From assembly GCA_964035795.1 (NCBI GenBank), contig OZ038322.1, forward strand, positions 19,694,674 to 19,758,673: a stretch of 64,000 bases of DNA. The letters are read 5' to 3'. Source of the stretch: Pterobdella sp. o SKG-2022 (lineage: Eukaryota > Annelida > Clitellata > Hirudinida > Piscicolidae). The stretch's first letter is position 1. Each line of letters opens with the position of its first letter. Shown one piece after another: positions 10,331 to 23,149 of this stretch. A model generated the notes under the pieces. The model searched no databases. It saw nothing but the letters and a program-made list of their open reading frames with translations, and was not told the DNA's origin. A program made the position numbers and the translations under genes.

Positions 10331-13300
10331 ATGAATTATTTTTTGTATTTTGGTATACTATTGTTAGCAATAGTTTATATAGAATATCCTGGGACTGAGT
10401 TTTCTGCTGACCTTACGAGTTGGGCTAACAAAGGAAAGTTTATGATCATAAAGGGTCAAAGAATCTTCTACGTTGGTTAGTTGCGAAGTTTCAAATAATT
10501 TAATTTCAAAATTCTTCGTTTCCCATTTATAGTTTTTTTTTTTATATTTTACTTATTATTATTTCAATAATTCAGTATTTGATAAAATTTTTTTTTCTTT
10601 ACATACCAAACAAGTAAATTTGCTGCTATAAATGAAACAATTATATGTATTCACGGATTCCCAACTTCCAGTTACGATTTTCACAAGGTAGAACATGAAG
10701 AATAATATATGTTGGAAAACTAATAATTTTACATTTTTTTAAGATATGGTCTTCATTGACGTCTAAATTTTCAAGAGTTGTGGCCTTTGATCTGATAGGT
10801 CTTGGCCTCAGTGAAAAACCTCAGGTTAAAAAATAACGTTTAAAACTAAACTTTAACTTATTAAAACGATAGATAAAGCCATAAGTTAATTTTAAGCATT
10901 TTATAACATTAAATAATTTTATTCTAAAAATGAAACATCTCAAATTCGACGTTTTGATATTTTTGATAAAGCGGCTTTTAATAACCTTTGACAATAGACG
11001 CACCAAAAAGATTATTATTAGTTTTTTCACTTCATATTTATTTTTGACTATTGAATTCAATACTCATAAACGAAAATATCTAATTAGATTATACTTCTGT
11101 AGATGTACCAGTAATTGGGGTTGACAGCAGTCGACCTAGACTATTCATACTATTATAGAGGATATTATAAAACAGGCCATTTGTATGGGTCAATTTTTTT
11201 AGACTGCCAACCCGATCTAACGTCCAACTTGAACTTATCGAATTCAAGATCCGCCGTTTCTACATGGGCAGTTTGCCTTGCCGTTGTCAAAAAAACGATC
11301 ATTCGCAAAGAAAAAGGTTAATGATATCAGCATATTACTTTGTCAATATCTGCTACCAAAGTCTAATCTTATACAGAAAAACAACCTTAATTAAAAGACG
11401 CAAAGTTTGGTGCAGTTTAATGTCATGTTCAGAACTTTTTCAAAAACTTCATGCTATTAATCAAACAATGAATTTGAAATGTTTAAAATTTTCATGAAGT
11501 TTTACACAATTACGTTTTTGACAAATGAGGTTTTAAAATTTTTTATTTTATGCTGTTTTTGAAACTCAATTTTTCGTACGTCATCATAATCTATTTTTAA
11601 CATTTTTATCATTTAAAAAAAATAAAATATATCACTTATAACAATTTAATCAATCAATTCCTTTTTATAGCCCTTTTTTATATTGGGGTTATTAAAAAGA
11701 TTCATCTTCGAGTCAGTCTATCCACTCAAGTCGATTGAGTGCCTAAACTATGTTAAATTTTTATTTTGTTCGGTGTCAGTTTATTACAGTTCCTTTATGT
11801 CCTACTGAGTTTCCTGCATGAATGTTACTCCAACTGTGAGCTGTGAGCTTCGATCTGCCCTACGCTTTACATGTTAAATCACTCAATTGCGCTGGTACTA
11901 TGAATCATCTCAAAATTTTGGATGGCAAGATAATAAAGAAGAAAAGCAGAATGGACGTTGTCACTAGTTTTTTGATCTTCAGAGCTTAGTTGGTAAAGCG
12001 TTAAGCTAATTATTCTAAGTTACTTGGTTTGATTCCGCATAGAACCTCTACTTATTCCACAGTGTGTTTTATTAAATTCAAGCAAGCAATTTAGTTATAA
12101 TAAATAGCCCTATAAAAATACCACTTCAAACTTTTCGCTTTTGAAGTTGCAATCCAACATTGTTTCGTTCAAGGCCTTTCAAAGGGGACACTGTTACAGC
12201 GGCATAACATTTTTGATACAAGTCGAATAAACACGGCTTTTAGTTAACAAAGCAAAATAGCAGTTAGTAATTATAAAAACAAGAAGGTAACGTTATTTAA
12301 GTTTACGTCAACCATCCGCGAATAGATAACAGAACTCAGAGACAACTTTCAGTTTTTTATCACCAGCCATTTCACTACTACTGATTCAACATGTGCTGTA
12401 TCAAAGCAGCAAACGCATCCGACACCATGATTTGAATACAAAATTTTTATACCGTTGCATTTCTTGTGCACTCATTATTTGCAGCGACCACCATAAATAA
12501 TAAAATACAATACTGTTTCAACAGAAAAAAAGCTTTTACAGCATTGCAGAGCATGCAACGTTTGTGGAAAAAGTGATACAAAACTTGGGTGATGTGGAGG
12601 GCGTGCATATAATCGCCCAAGACATTGGAGTCACCATTGTGCAAGAGCTTTTGGCCAGGTCTTTGTTTCAATTAAAAGTTCACTTTTGGTTTCATTATTC
12701 TAATGTTACAGCACTTCTTATGATAAGAAAAAATTAAAAAAATTAATATTTTTATTGTTCCATACTCATAAAGATTTTTTTGGTTTTCGTTCGAGGGTAT
12801 CAAAAAATTTTTTAGAAAATTATAATTTATTTTAAGAAAATCACGCGTGCTAAAATTTTGTTTTATATTATGGATTTTTTCGATGTGTAAACTCATGCTT
12901 TTTGGTAAAGAGAATAACTTTTATTTTTCTTATTAATTTTAAATTGTACCATTAATAAGAAAACCAGCTTGATTTAACGATTAACTTGAGATTTTCGGAA
13001 TTAAAGGTTTACTGTTATCACATTAGTACAGTTTGCTTTGCTACTGTCAATTAAGATCATTAGCCAAACCGAATCATAATGATAGCAGAGTAATATTTTG
13101 TTGTTAAATACTAGCGGAGGCTATCGTTACAAAGCATAAATCGAAACATTGACTTTTATTTGGTTTGGATGTGTTTTTACGCCAATACACAGGAGAAGAT
13201 ATCTGTGTATTTATTCTCAAATGAAGAAAACAGTTCTGTCTATTTTTCAATTCATGTTAAAATAAGCTCAAACTTGTGCGTGAAATTTATTTATTTATTA

Positions 13301-16300
13301 GGATTTACGAAGAGACAAAAATAGAGATAAAATTGAGTGTTCAAATATTTTCAAAGATCTTCGTTCGCCGGTGTACGGCTTCCCTCCAGCTTCCATAGGT
13401 CCCTGTCTTGCGCCAGTTCAACTGCTTGATCAATGTTTAGTTTGTGGGCTTTTAGATCGTGTTTGATCGTTGTGAGAAGGCTGGTGCTAGGTCTTCCACG
13501 CTTTGCATTTTTTTTCTTGAGGCAATTGATGGTGGATTGTTTAGCTGGAACCAGATCATCCATGCGCAGAATATGGCCTAACATTTGCCAGCGTCGCCTT
13601 GTCACGATTTGAGAGGCTGGTTCAATCAGGGCATTCACGGTTTCTGTTTTCATGCGGTTTGGCCAGAAAGCCCCACATACATACCGCACCATTTTTCGGT
13701 TGAAACTGTCCACCGATCTAACCATCCCCTTGTCCATTGCCCACGTGTTACAACCAAAAAGCATGATGCTTTGAACGTAAGCTTTGTAGATTCTTAACTT
13801 TTTGTTTCGTGTTATGCTCGAGTTCCATATTTTTTTTAGCTTGAGCATTGCCGTTGTTGTTAGCTGCTTTCGCCTTTTCCACTCTTGCTTTGTATCGAGT
13901 AGCATGCCCAGTTTTTTCACATTTTTCCACTCGTTGTGAAATCCGCACAAAAAAATTGTAAATGGTAATTTAACTTTTGAGCTTATCAAATAACAAAAAA
14001 CTCATAAACTATTGAAAATGTGAAAACTATAGATGAAAAAAATTTAGTTTTTTTTCATTGAATGTGAGCATACTTAAATAATTGTCATATCTTCAGGGAG
14101 AGCTCAAACACCACCTCGATCATCATTAAGTCTGTCTGTTTCCTCAATGGCGGTGAGCTATAAATATTCTCAAGTACAATTTTTCAATTCATCAACATAC
14201 GAGTAAATCAATCTAATCAAGTTATAACCCTTTAGGTACTTTCATTAAAAAAATTACTTTTTGTTAAGTACATTTTGTCATATAAAAATGTTTTATCGTC
14301 TTTCTCAAATTTCTAAGCAATGACAAAGCACTGCATCACAAACTCAATTGCTTCCTTTGACTGCGTATTTCAATGACTTAGCATAAATACTATTCACAAT
14401 AATCTCTTTTGTAAAATAAAATTTTAACCATCATATTGCTTGAAAATCTTGACTCATCATAATTATTAGCATCACCATCATCAATTTATGATACGTGTAG
14501 TGATACAAAATTTCAGGCTTATTTCCTCAGACCAATCATCCATTTCTACTACAAAAGGTATTTATTTTATTCAATAAAATAATAACCCTTTATTTGTAAG
14601 ATAATGTTTTCACAATAAAACAATCATCAATTATTTTGCTCAGTCATGATTTCCATGTTTCATCTGAGTTTAATCTACACGTGACTGTGTATAATAGAAA
14701 AGTTTTAAATTTGATCAACCGTAATTTCCCTTTACTTCGATCTATCATTTATCAGAATATTTTATTGTACTTCAGCTAATAGTGCAACCTTACATCGGCG
14801 ATGTGATTGTGAGGGTCCTTAACAGATTCATTTTCGTTTACAAGTACGACTTTTCATGGTGTTTTATTGTTAAATTTTTTAACAACAATTGCAGGTTTTA
14901 TCGACAAAAATATACAAATCTTTTCTTTAAAACTACCATCCTTTATAATCTTTTTATTAATGTATTTTAGACTCACAAAAAGATTCATACCTCCTTGTGA
15001 AAAACTTTTTTTGTTGCTAACGCATTTTGATTTAAACTGATTGTTTTCTTTCATTTTTTAAATTACAGTCTGCCGCATACTTTGCCGGTACTAAAACAAG
15101 ATGGTTGTTTATAAAATGAAATAGAAGATTTTTACTAGTGACAATTTTTCTCACATAGGTTTAAGCAGTTGTTCGGCAAAAGTTCAGAAGAGTTTGATAA
15201 TTACGCCAAGGACTACTGGAGTTTGCTAAGGTTTCGAGATGGCCACCTCACACTACCACAGTTTGTTTCAAAATATTTTATAAACCACATTCATTTTTTT
15301 TAAAGCAATTTTTGAGGAATTTCAATTATTATTCTCCGTTCATTCCTACCATAGATATGAAGATTAATTTCAAAAATTTTGTTTTAAATTTTTTGGTTGG
15401 ATTTAAATATAAATAGTTTTCTTTCTGATTCTTCGAATCATATAGACTCCCTGTTGTTCTTTAATTACATTTGCAGCTTTCTAAATGTGTTTTTCCTTCA
15501 ACAATTCTTTTTTTAGATGTTTTAAAACTATTGTATTTTTTTAAAGAAAATTCATTTTATTGAAAAAATTTTGTACGCTGAATGAACTAAATTTTTTCAA
15601 AACTGAATCAAAAACTTATCGATTTATTAACCGAAAGTACAAAGCTTTTAGATATCAACCCGGAGAAAAGACAGAAAGCGAAATGCACTCTTGTTGTCTA
15701 ACTTATCTAATATGGAAAAAACACGTTGTTACATAAAAGTTTTACAACAAAAACATCTTTGATGTCGATTGGAGGAATGAAGCATATTGTGGTTGCCTCC
15801 AATCTATACAATATCAACTCAAAAGTTTCTTTATAAAACAATTAATGTGGATCATCATAAATTATCTTGTTTCCATTCACTAAATAAACAATTTATTTGA
15901 AAAAAGACTAAAAACTTCATTCGCGAAGTAGTTCTTGGTCTTAACTGGTCAAATAGATATGATTATGAACCATGAAAAATTCCACACAGGTCATTGTAAT
16001 AATCGTAAAACAACTATTGCTCTATTGTTTAAAAGTATCTGAGTATAACTTTTTTAATAAAAAAATATTAATCAAGCTAATTCAAAGTGAAATAAAGATA
16101 ATTTTTTGTTTTCAACTTAATCATCCAATGGTGATCTTATGTCATCTAGGATTTTTCTTTGGTTTCTGGCAGCTTTTTTCAGTATTGTTTATGAAAACCG
16201 TTAATAAGGCTTGGATGCAAGGTGTTTGGTAGTTCCAACGTGCATTTAAGAGACTCATACTCGCCCCATCTCACTACTGAGTTCACTGATGTACAGCGTG

Positions 16301-19300
16301 TTAAAACTGCAGAATTATATTTTAATAGATTATATAATATGGATTATAATGGGTTGTGTAGCTGGGGTGCTGCTATTTGTTTCTTAAATAAGCATTCAAT
16401 GTAAATTCATGCTTGATTGAGAATAATGCTTGAACTGATGACAACAAAAAGCTTTGTACATCCGTCAATAAATCAAAACTTTACAGTTTCAAAAACCATT
16501 ATTAATGCCGTTTTAAATTTGAATTATTATTTTGAGAAGTATGATTTCTTTTTTAATTTTTTCAATTACTGCTGAGGTTTTGTTGTGTCTCAGTCTAGCT
16601 TATTTTGATGCCAAAGTTTGCTTAATTTTTTTTTGAATCTATGATAATTCAATTAATGGATGATTTGATGATAAGATTTTACTTGTTTTAAAAATTTTTC
16701 AATTGAGACTTCTGAATTTTCATGGAAGTTTTAATGATAATCTCACAGACCTGCGTTAAAATCGCTCGTTAGATATAAACACTCCAACAACTTTGTAATT
16801 GCGTCATTTATCGTAATTGAGCAATTTTACGTTATTAATCAACTTTACTCGACCTATTTTCATTTTTCTCAATTTTTTGTGCATAACGTTTCATATTGAT
16901 AAATGTATCAACTACAATTGAGTCGTTCAGTGAAGCATATTATTTCAAAAAATGTAAAAACCTGATGCTTAAATGCACTCTAATTCATGCCTCATTACAA
17001 CTTTGGCAAATAAGCTTTTATAACACGCTTTTAGTGTTTTGTGTTCAAAATGAACTTTTTATTTGGAAATTAGAAAGTGTTTTAGAAAATAAACTTAACT
17101 CAGCCATAAGAAATCCACTAAGATGTTTGACCGATTGATTCTAATGGATTTTATTGGCTCGTATTTTTCTTGCTTTAAAATCTACACATTTTTTTTTATT
17201 TCAGCATTGTTTCCAAAACTTGCAAAGTTTCTCATAGATCTTCGTACATTGTAATGATGCTTTTTTGCATAATTCAATACTCATTAATTGAAATATTTTT
17301 ATCATTAATCATACTTTTATATGAGCTTTTTTTTGCCAGCAACGTTAAAGCATTAGAGTTTGTTTGTGCAAAAGCGTTTCTTTCATGAGTGATTTATACA
17401 CGGAAAAGCTTTTAAAATTTTGAAAAAATATTAAAGTTCAAAGTTATTTTTTGAATTTATATTTGTTTACTAGTTATTGATTACCATGTTTTTATTAAAG
17501 TTATTGCTGGTTTGAATGCTTCAAAAATTACATGGCTTTTATTTTTAAAACTTGTTAAGTAAAATAAATTTCATATTCTAAAATTCACAATACATTGCAA
17601 AATATTTTTTTTCCAACAATTCTCAATTTTTCAACAAATTTCATACAAAAATCGTCATAATCTTTTGAAAAATTTCAATTTATTTTTTCATTCTAGAAAA
17701 TTTTTTTTTGTGTAGAATTTCATAAATTATTGTAATAGGAACGTAGACATAATCAAACTCCTCTCAAATGTAATATTTCTTATTTAAAAATTGGCGTTAC
17801 ACATTAATTTGACATTCAAGTATAATCTTATTTGAGGCTTAAAAACTGTTATTGGCTCAAACACATAAAGTGAAATGAACATTGTAACATCACTTATGAA
17901 GTCTACTTCAGTACATGGAACAGAGATGGAAGAATGAAGAACGCCTGATCCTTGCTTTACAAAAAACACGCGTGCCACGTAAGTCATTCATCCCCCTATT
18001 TGATTGTGTTGATTATATCTTCTATTTCTATTCATTTTTTTTCTTTTTTGATATGCTTTATATATATCAATATGCTAGTGAATATGAATGTATTCACCTA
18101 AAAAGTTTAATTTTTTTTCTACATAATTATGGTGTAAATAAGCGACGACATCGAGATCATTTAAGTCTTTCATATACATTGGCACAAACCTTTTTTTAGC
18201 AACATGACTCCGTCATGAATCAGGCTTAAAACATCACTCTTTCTTTAAATATTGTATGCAGTTTCCACCGTGTTTAGTTGTATCATATATGCATCCAAAA
18301 AAGTTGCCCAAACCATTGTAAAAAATGGCCTTAGTGAAAAGATTATTTACATTGAATATTGCCTCTTTTCTCTACAGTATCCTTCAAGAACACATAATCG
18401 TTTTGTTTCAAATTTTAATGAACCTGCTTTTAAACGCTTTTCACAACAGTCAAATGTTAATCCATTCAGAGCCCACTTTAAACTAGCTTGCAGTTTCTAA
18501 TAAGTTATTTAGTATTTTAAAAATCTTCAACCTGCGCCGAACTATTCCATTTAAAATCAACTCAAGATAAAAATAAAGTTTAAAAAATATTGTGTGGAGA
18601 TGCTAAAATAATAAGAATTTTTCTTTTTTTTTATTGGTCACTTCTAAGCAATTCTTCTAATCCAAATTGTTGAGTTTCATTTATTTGAGTATCAGAAATG
18701 AGGTTATATTTCTCATAGCTATATCTTATATCTTTCATGAAACAATTAGCAATGGTAGTTTGTTTCGTGAGGTTATTCAATAAAATTGGTAATGATAATG
18801 TTTTTCAATACCAGTTTAGTCAACCATAAATTTAAAAAAATCCATTTTGGAATAATGAAGAAAAAATAGTAATTATTTTTACTAAATAATCGTCATGCAT
18901 AGATCCTCTCATCAATTGAATTATATGTTTAAAAGTTTCAATAAGTTTATCTTCAATTCCTATATCAGCAAACAAGAATTTAAAATTCATTTGAATTTTT
19001 ATTAGTTTTTCATTTTGATATAATTATTTTCAAGTTCTAATTTTAAAACTTCTAAAATTTTATTTCAAAAATATTTCTCGATAATTTAATTTTTAGAAAA
19101 GCCTTTTAATTAAATTTTTCTACATGAACCTTTTGAAAACACAAATTACGGAACGCTAGATTTTTTCATAAGTAACATTTTTAAGTACGTACTTCAGAAT
19201 ATGACACTGTAACGAAAAGCTTCGTACTTTTCTAACATAATATTTGCTGTTCATTAATCCTTGTGTTTATTGTTTTGGCTTGAAAATTTGTTGTTGTTTT

Positions 19301-20363
19301 TTTTAATATTTTTGTGTAATAATTATTTTTTTAAAAATGTCATTTGATAAGAATTGATAAGGAAAAGAAGATGGAGCTACCTTGAACATATTCTACACAG
19401 GCCAAACCTACAGATGGCAATTGAGCTTCAAAATGCATTCAGTGGTACAAAAGAAAGAGAGCATCCACGCACAAATATAACCATAGTAACAAAGATTACA
19501 ATGAAAGAAATAGACTTAACGGGCCTGGATGAAGCAAAGACAAAAGATCAAAACAGAGAAGAATGGAAAAATCAAACGTTGAAAATTAAATATTTCACTA
19601 GGAACTTTCGAACCAATACGAAATAACTGATTTAACTGCTAATTTTTTTGTGGAATAAATATTATTATTATTATTAAAAATGTCATTGAAATGAAAATAA
19701 CAGATTATTGATAACGGTTATTAATAAGAAGTTTCATTTATCAAATGAATCATATACAATTTTCAAAAATAGAATATCCTACTTAAACTATATTCATCAA
19801 TTAAAATTCTTCACTGTGTGAATACTAAATAAATATGTCTTATTGAAAATTTTCATTGATTTGGCGAACAGTGCACATGATCTATGGGGCATCAGACCCG
19901 ATCAACCCTCCTGATTTCATACCATACCTCAGGTGCCATATTATTTGATTTATTGGTATATTCTCCATTCGAATTCAATGCAATGTTGCTCATACGAGAG
20001 ACAAGGTAGAAAACGTGTTGGCTTTCAAAAGAGACGTTTTGAATCGATGCTGGCGCAAAATTACGTATTCTATTCTATGGCCTTTATAAATTTATACTTA
20101 TTAATTATTATATTTTTTCTACTCGCAAAAATAACTTTTCAGAAAATATATGAAAGTTATTTAATTTATATATTCAAATATAGAAAAAGTGATTCGTCTA
20201 GACTTTTAAATAAAATGCTTGTTTTTGCAGATCAATGGTGTCACAGATGAGCGTGGATGTGATGGATGGTGAGGTGGGCCACTTCCCGCACCTTGAGCAT
20301 CCCTACCTCACTTTCAAACATTTTTTCGACTTTTTTGAGTCAATTAACAAAAAATTTTTTTAA
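10331..20363 (+). CDS. MEST: MEST/PEG1 ortholog, membrane-anchored alpha/beta hydrolase
   Basis: This is an alpha/beta hydrolase of the mesoderm-specific transcript family, anchored to ER membranes by its N terminus; its physiological substrate is not settled. Eleven exons are 10331-10479, 10615-10687, 10744-10824, 12525-12658, 14097-14152, 14517-14557, 14776-14843, 15159-15260, 17902-17978, 19872-19932 and 20231-20363. They give 324 residues (human about 335). Residues 1-20 are hydrophobic. Family landmarks are KGQRIFY, IHGFPTSSYDF, VAFDLIGLGLSEKPQ, GLFPQTNHPFLLQK, LLQYMEQRW and MIYGASDPINP. The nucleophile is Asp134 in AQDIG (family SHDYG), and the catalytic His is His298 in GHFPHLE. All joins are phase-consistent. 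The exon 1 donor (GTTGCG) is weak; the better-looking GTTAGT four bases earlier would break the frame. The acceptor before exon 9 is taken at 17901, because the stronger ttcag site loses the conserved LLQY. Introns 3 and 4 and intron 9 hold repeats and LINE fragments. Confidence 0.95.
11098..11432 (+). repeat. dispersed repeat R1, longest intronic copy
   Basis: This segment in MEST intron 3 aligns by eye with 22268-22655 and 22818-23010 and partly with 2428-2492. Shared landmarks are gtaattggggttgacagcag with a following tatt-atactattatag, then tcc-gccgtttc, and ttgtcaatatctgctaccaa before a ttatacag-aa stretch. Short ORFs here are not conserved between copies. It looks like a non-autonomous mobile element. 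Confidence 0.6.
11974..12045 (+). repeat. decayed tRNA-Lys-like sequence
   Basis: An A box (agcttagttggtaaagc) and a B box (ggtttgattcc) sit at tRNA spacing in MEST intron 3. The acceptor arms no longer pair. It is similar in kind to the two minus-strand copies in GIT introns and is therefore probably part of one tRNA-derived SINE family. Confidence 0.5.
13284..13990 (-). mobile_element. LINE (non-LTR retrotransposon) 3' fragment in MEST intron 4
   Basis: A 212-residue open frame (13351-13989) matches the C-terminal part of a LINE reverse transcriptase polyprotein. Recognisable pieces are KLGMLLDTKQEWKRRKQL, YKAYVQSIMLFGCNTW, MLGHILRMDD and DRDLWKLEGSRTPANEDL. The RT catalytic core and endonuclease are absent, so the copy is 5'-truncated. 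Past the stop, the minus strand ends in a short UTR and an aataaataaataaat tail. The sequence is richer in GC than the intron around it. An RTE-like clade is my guess; the clade is not certain. Confidence 0.85.
15261..17901. other. MEST intron 8, no recognisable feature
   Basis: This 2.6-kb AT-rich intron has only short incidental open frames (for example near 15972-16404 and 16896-17138). None of them has splice-site framing or family similarity. Confidence 0.6.
19345..19676 (+). mobile_element. LINE C-terminal fragment in MEST intron 9
   Basis: An open frame at 19354-19626 encodes IRKRRWSYLEHILHRPNLQM and a late DQNREEW, the usual tail of LINE polyproteins (RRRW..LGHILRRP, then DR..W). After the stop, a short UTR ends in aataaatattattattatta, a typical LINE 3' simple-repeat tail. 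Divergence is visible in the AT-rich codons, so this is an old, severely 5'-truncated copy. Confidence 0.75.
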
Positions 20364-20491
20364 TTTAAAAGTTGAAAAACTTTTATGCAAACGTTTTCAG
20401 AAAGTAAATAAGTTTTAAAACTGTTACTTACAAAAAATTTAAATTTCTTGGGATTAAACACATTCTGAAAACTTTTTTTCGTATCATTCAA

Positions 20492-20497
20492 AATAAA
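20492..20497 (+). terminator. MEST polyadenylation signal
   Basis: An aataaa hexamer lies about 130 bases after the MEST stop codon in a T-rich 3' flank. In AT-rich DNA such hexamers are common, so this is plausible only. Confidence 0.45.
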
Positions 20498-20679
20498 GAA
20501 TTGTTTCCATTTAATACAGATTTCATTTAAAATTAGTTAAAATAATTTCATTCATTTAGAATTAACTATTCTTTTTGTTTATTCAGCTTGGTTTTTTCAA
20601 AGTACTTGCTTTTTTTCTTATATTTCAACATCAAAATAGAAAAAAAATTATTTTTTTATCATTACTCACAACTGGTGAT

Positions 20680-20729
20680 AATAAGTAGGTCTCTCTACAA
20701 AAAACAAATTGCAGAGGGACCTACTTATT
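20680..20729. repeat. short perfect-stem hairpin
   Basis: Bases 20680-20696 (aataagtaggtctctct) and 20713-20729 (agagggacctacttatt) pair with a single mismatch, leaving a 16-base loop. It sits 317 bases past the MEST stop and next to repeat R2 copy 2. It could be the end of a small element or a structured 3' RNA. Confidence 0.7.
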
Positions 20730-20940
20730 GGGGAGAGCCTTGAAATCAAAAAGAATGATTCAATAGAAAAGGGTTACAATGACCCACAATTAACAGTTAA
20801 ATCAAGTGCGTGGGACCCCCTAATGAAGAGAATACAAAAATCAACCAATGGAGAAACACAGAAAACAATCTTTCAATGAAATCGTTTTAGATCAAAATAA
20901 GAATATTCATATAATAACTAACTACTCATTTACAATATCA

Positions 20941-21148
20941 CATAATTACATAATAGTTACTTCACAAAATTTAATCTTCCTTACTTGTTCTTTCCTATCT
21001 ATGTTTAAAATTCTTTATAATCACCTACCTTCACAATAGTTTACTACTAACGATTTATGATAAGATTGTACTTATAGAAAATTTTTGTTTTTTTTAAATA
21101 AATGTATCGAAAAATTCCTCAAAAAAATTGAAAATAAAAAGTTATTCA
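20941..21148 (+). repeat. dispersed repeat R2, copy 2
   Basis: This is the second copy of the segment described at 3711-3905, lying in the same orientation in the intergenic DNA after MEST. The two copies differ by scattered substitutions and a roughly 15-base insertion near 20975. Confidence 0.85.
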
Positions 21149-22267
21149 AATTACATTTAACTACTTTTCCATCAAAACCGATTTTTACTGAAACAACTAT
21201 AGAAATTTAGTTTCTTTAACTTTTGAAGGTATTAATTTGAATGGAAGTAATGTGTCATTAGTTCTGTTACACGCTCTTGTTTGAAGCAATGCTGATAAGT
21301 GCTAAAGAAAAATCAATTCTTGAAGATGTTGCTACTTTGAAGTTAAAATTTTATTGACTTTTTTTATTCTGAATCAAATTTTTTTGCTTTGTTTCTTTTA
21401 AGCAAATGTTTGATACAATATTCTGACTTTTTTTGCACGATTTTTAAAGCATTTAAATCTGATTTTCAAGTTACAGAGACACAAAAAATCATTTTTATTT
21501 AACAAAAACTTTTCTTTCATGCAAAACCAATTTTTCGTGTTAATTATAACTGTTTGAATGTTTATAAAGCTTCTTCGAAAACTTTTCATTTAAAATTGAT
21601 AATTCGGCACAATAAACAAATACGAAATGAAAAATATTAATAATTTTCAAATAACAGAAATTTTTTCAATCATAAGACTTGCTTATATCGCATATAGCAA
21701 ACATAGGAAAGGCTTTTATAAAAGCGCATTTCTGCTCATCTTTCTTGAGAGCTTTTGTCGTTTAAAGGCTTTGACAGGTTTCTTCAGTTGATTTTTCGCT
21801 TTGATAAGTGAAAATTTTCAAAAACGGTGAGTCTCAATTTGTAAAAGACATTTCAATTTTTCAATTATTTTTTTAAATCTTTATATAAAAAGATTGAAAA
21901 TATATTTTTTCAAAAATATTTACCTCTCTCAATAACATTATAATTTATCAAAAAAAAAAATAATCTTCATCCAAAATAAAACAAAGTTGCCTTTTATTAC
22001 TATACATAAAATAACACTTTTTGGCTTGTGTGCTTAGAATAAATTCGTTCATTTGCTCAATATCAACACCATATCTTGTTCCATTGTTAAGGTGCTGAAA
22101 ATTCTTACGTTACAAAACTTTAAAGTTTTTGAGATTATTTTCCAAAACTTCATTATTTTCCGTTTTTTTGAAATTTCTAATTTTTCGATGAAAAGCTTAT
22201 GAATAGTCTCATCTGATAAAAATTAGTTTTTTGTAGCCATAATTCATTAACTATATTTAATGATTCT

Positions 22268-22655
22268 GCTGTACGTGTCCTTGTAATGGGGATAGAAGAC
22301 AGTCAGCCTAAATTTTTTTTTTCTACTTTTATCGTATTTTTTCAATGAAAGCATTCTCATTGAAATAAAACTGTCAGCCCGGAGTAACATCCAAACCTAC
22401 CAACTTCATGACCCAGCGTTTCCAAACTCACTCAGTTCGCCGTGCTATTCTCAACTAATAATTATCTGTCAAGCTAAATGACAACAATGCCAAAATCCAT
22501 TTGCCAATCTTTGCTATTGGTGATTGAAATATACTGTTGAATTGAAAAGCTTTGTAATAAACTTTTAAAACTTTTTTGTTTCATTTGACCATACTGCTGT
22601 TCAGGTTATAGCAGTAAACAGCCTGTACCTACTGGATCTGAGATGAATGCAGTTT
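22268..22655 (+). repeat. dispersed repeat R1, copy 3
   Basis: It aligns with 11098-11432: the gtaatggggatagaagacag start, then cagcccggagtaacatccaa, then ttcgccgtgctattctcaac. The similarity is patchy, which implies old copies. Confidence 0.5.
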
Positions 22656-22817
22656 AACGTCAAATATTTGAAAGCGTACAAAAAATTTTTTTTATATTAA
22701 AAATTCATTCATAATACATAGTTATATTGAATTAAAAATATTAATAATTACGATTTAAGACAAAATCGTAACTTGAAGAAAAATAGAAATGATAACTTGT
22801 TCACCGTGTAGCTTACA

Positions 22818-23010
22818 CCCGAGTGTTGCAGTAACTGAGGTTAATTCAGTCGGCTTGGATTATTGATACTACTATATTGTACTTTTTGTTAACTAGGATT
22901 TTTTGTAAGCCAAATGATTAAATTTGAAGGTATGCGTCTGTCAATACTTGCTATCAAATTCTGCTGTTATACAGTTCATAACAAGAAAGCAGCCTTTATT
23001 GATAGGCGCT
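22818..23010 (+). repeat. dispersed repeat R1, copy 4
   Basis: It starts gttgcagtaactgaggttaa, passes through ggattattgatactactata and reaches gtcaatacttgctatcaaat. This parallels the same landmarks in the copies at 2428 and 11098. It lies 163 bp after copy 3, possibly as a tandem pair. Confidence 0.5.
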
Positions 23011-23149
23011 AACTTGGTAACAATTTAGCATTAGTGCCCAAAACAAGTTTTTTCTACAATTAAATTTGTTATTCTCATAGCGTTTTAAACAAAGCTACAA
23101 GTTTGAAACGTTGTGAAGTTCATTCAACATATGAAATCATGCAGAAAGT

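Noticed and set aside
13585..13797. 70-codon plus-strand ORF
   Set aside because: Antisense shadow of the LINE fragment at 13284-13990.
16222..16404. 60-codon plus-strand ORF in MEST intron 8
   Set aside because: The MEST exon chain is complete in phase without it, and no splice-framed segment is seen.
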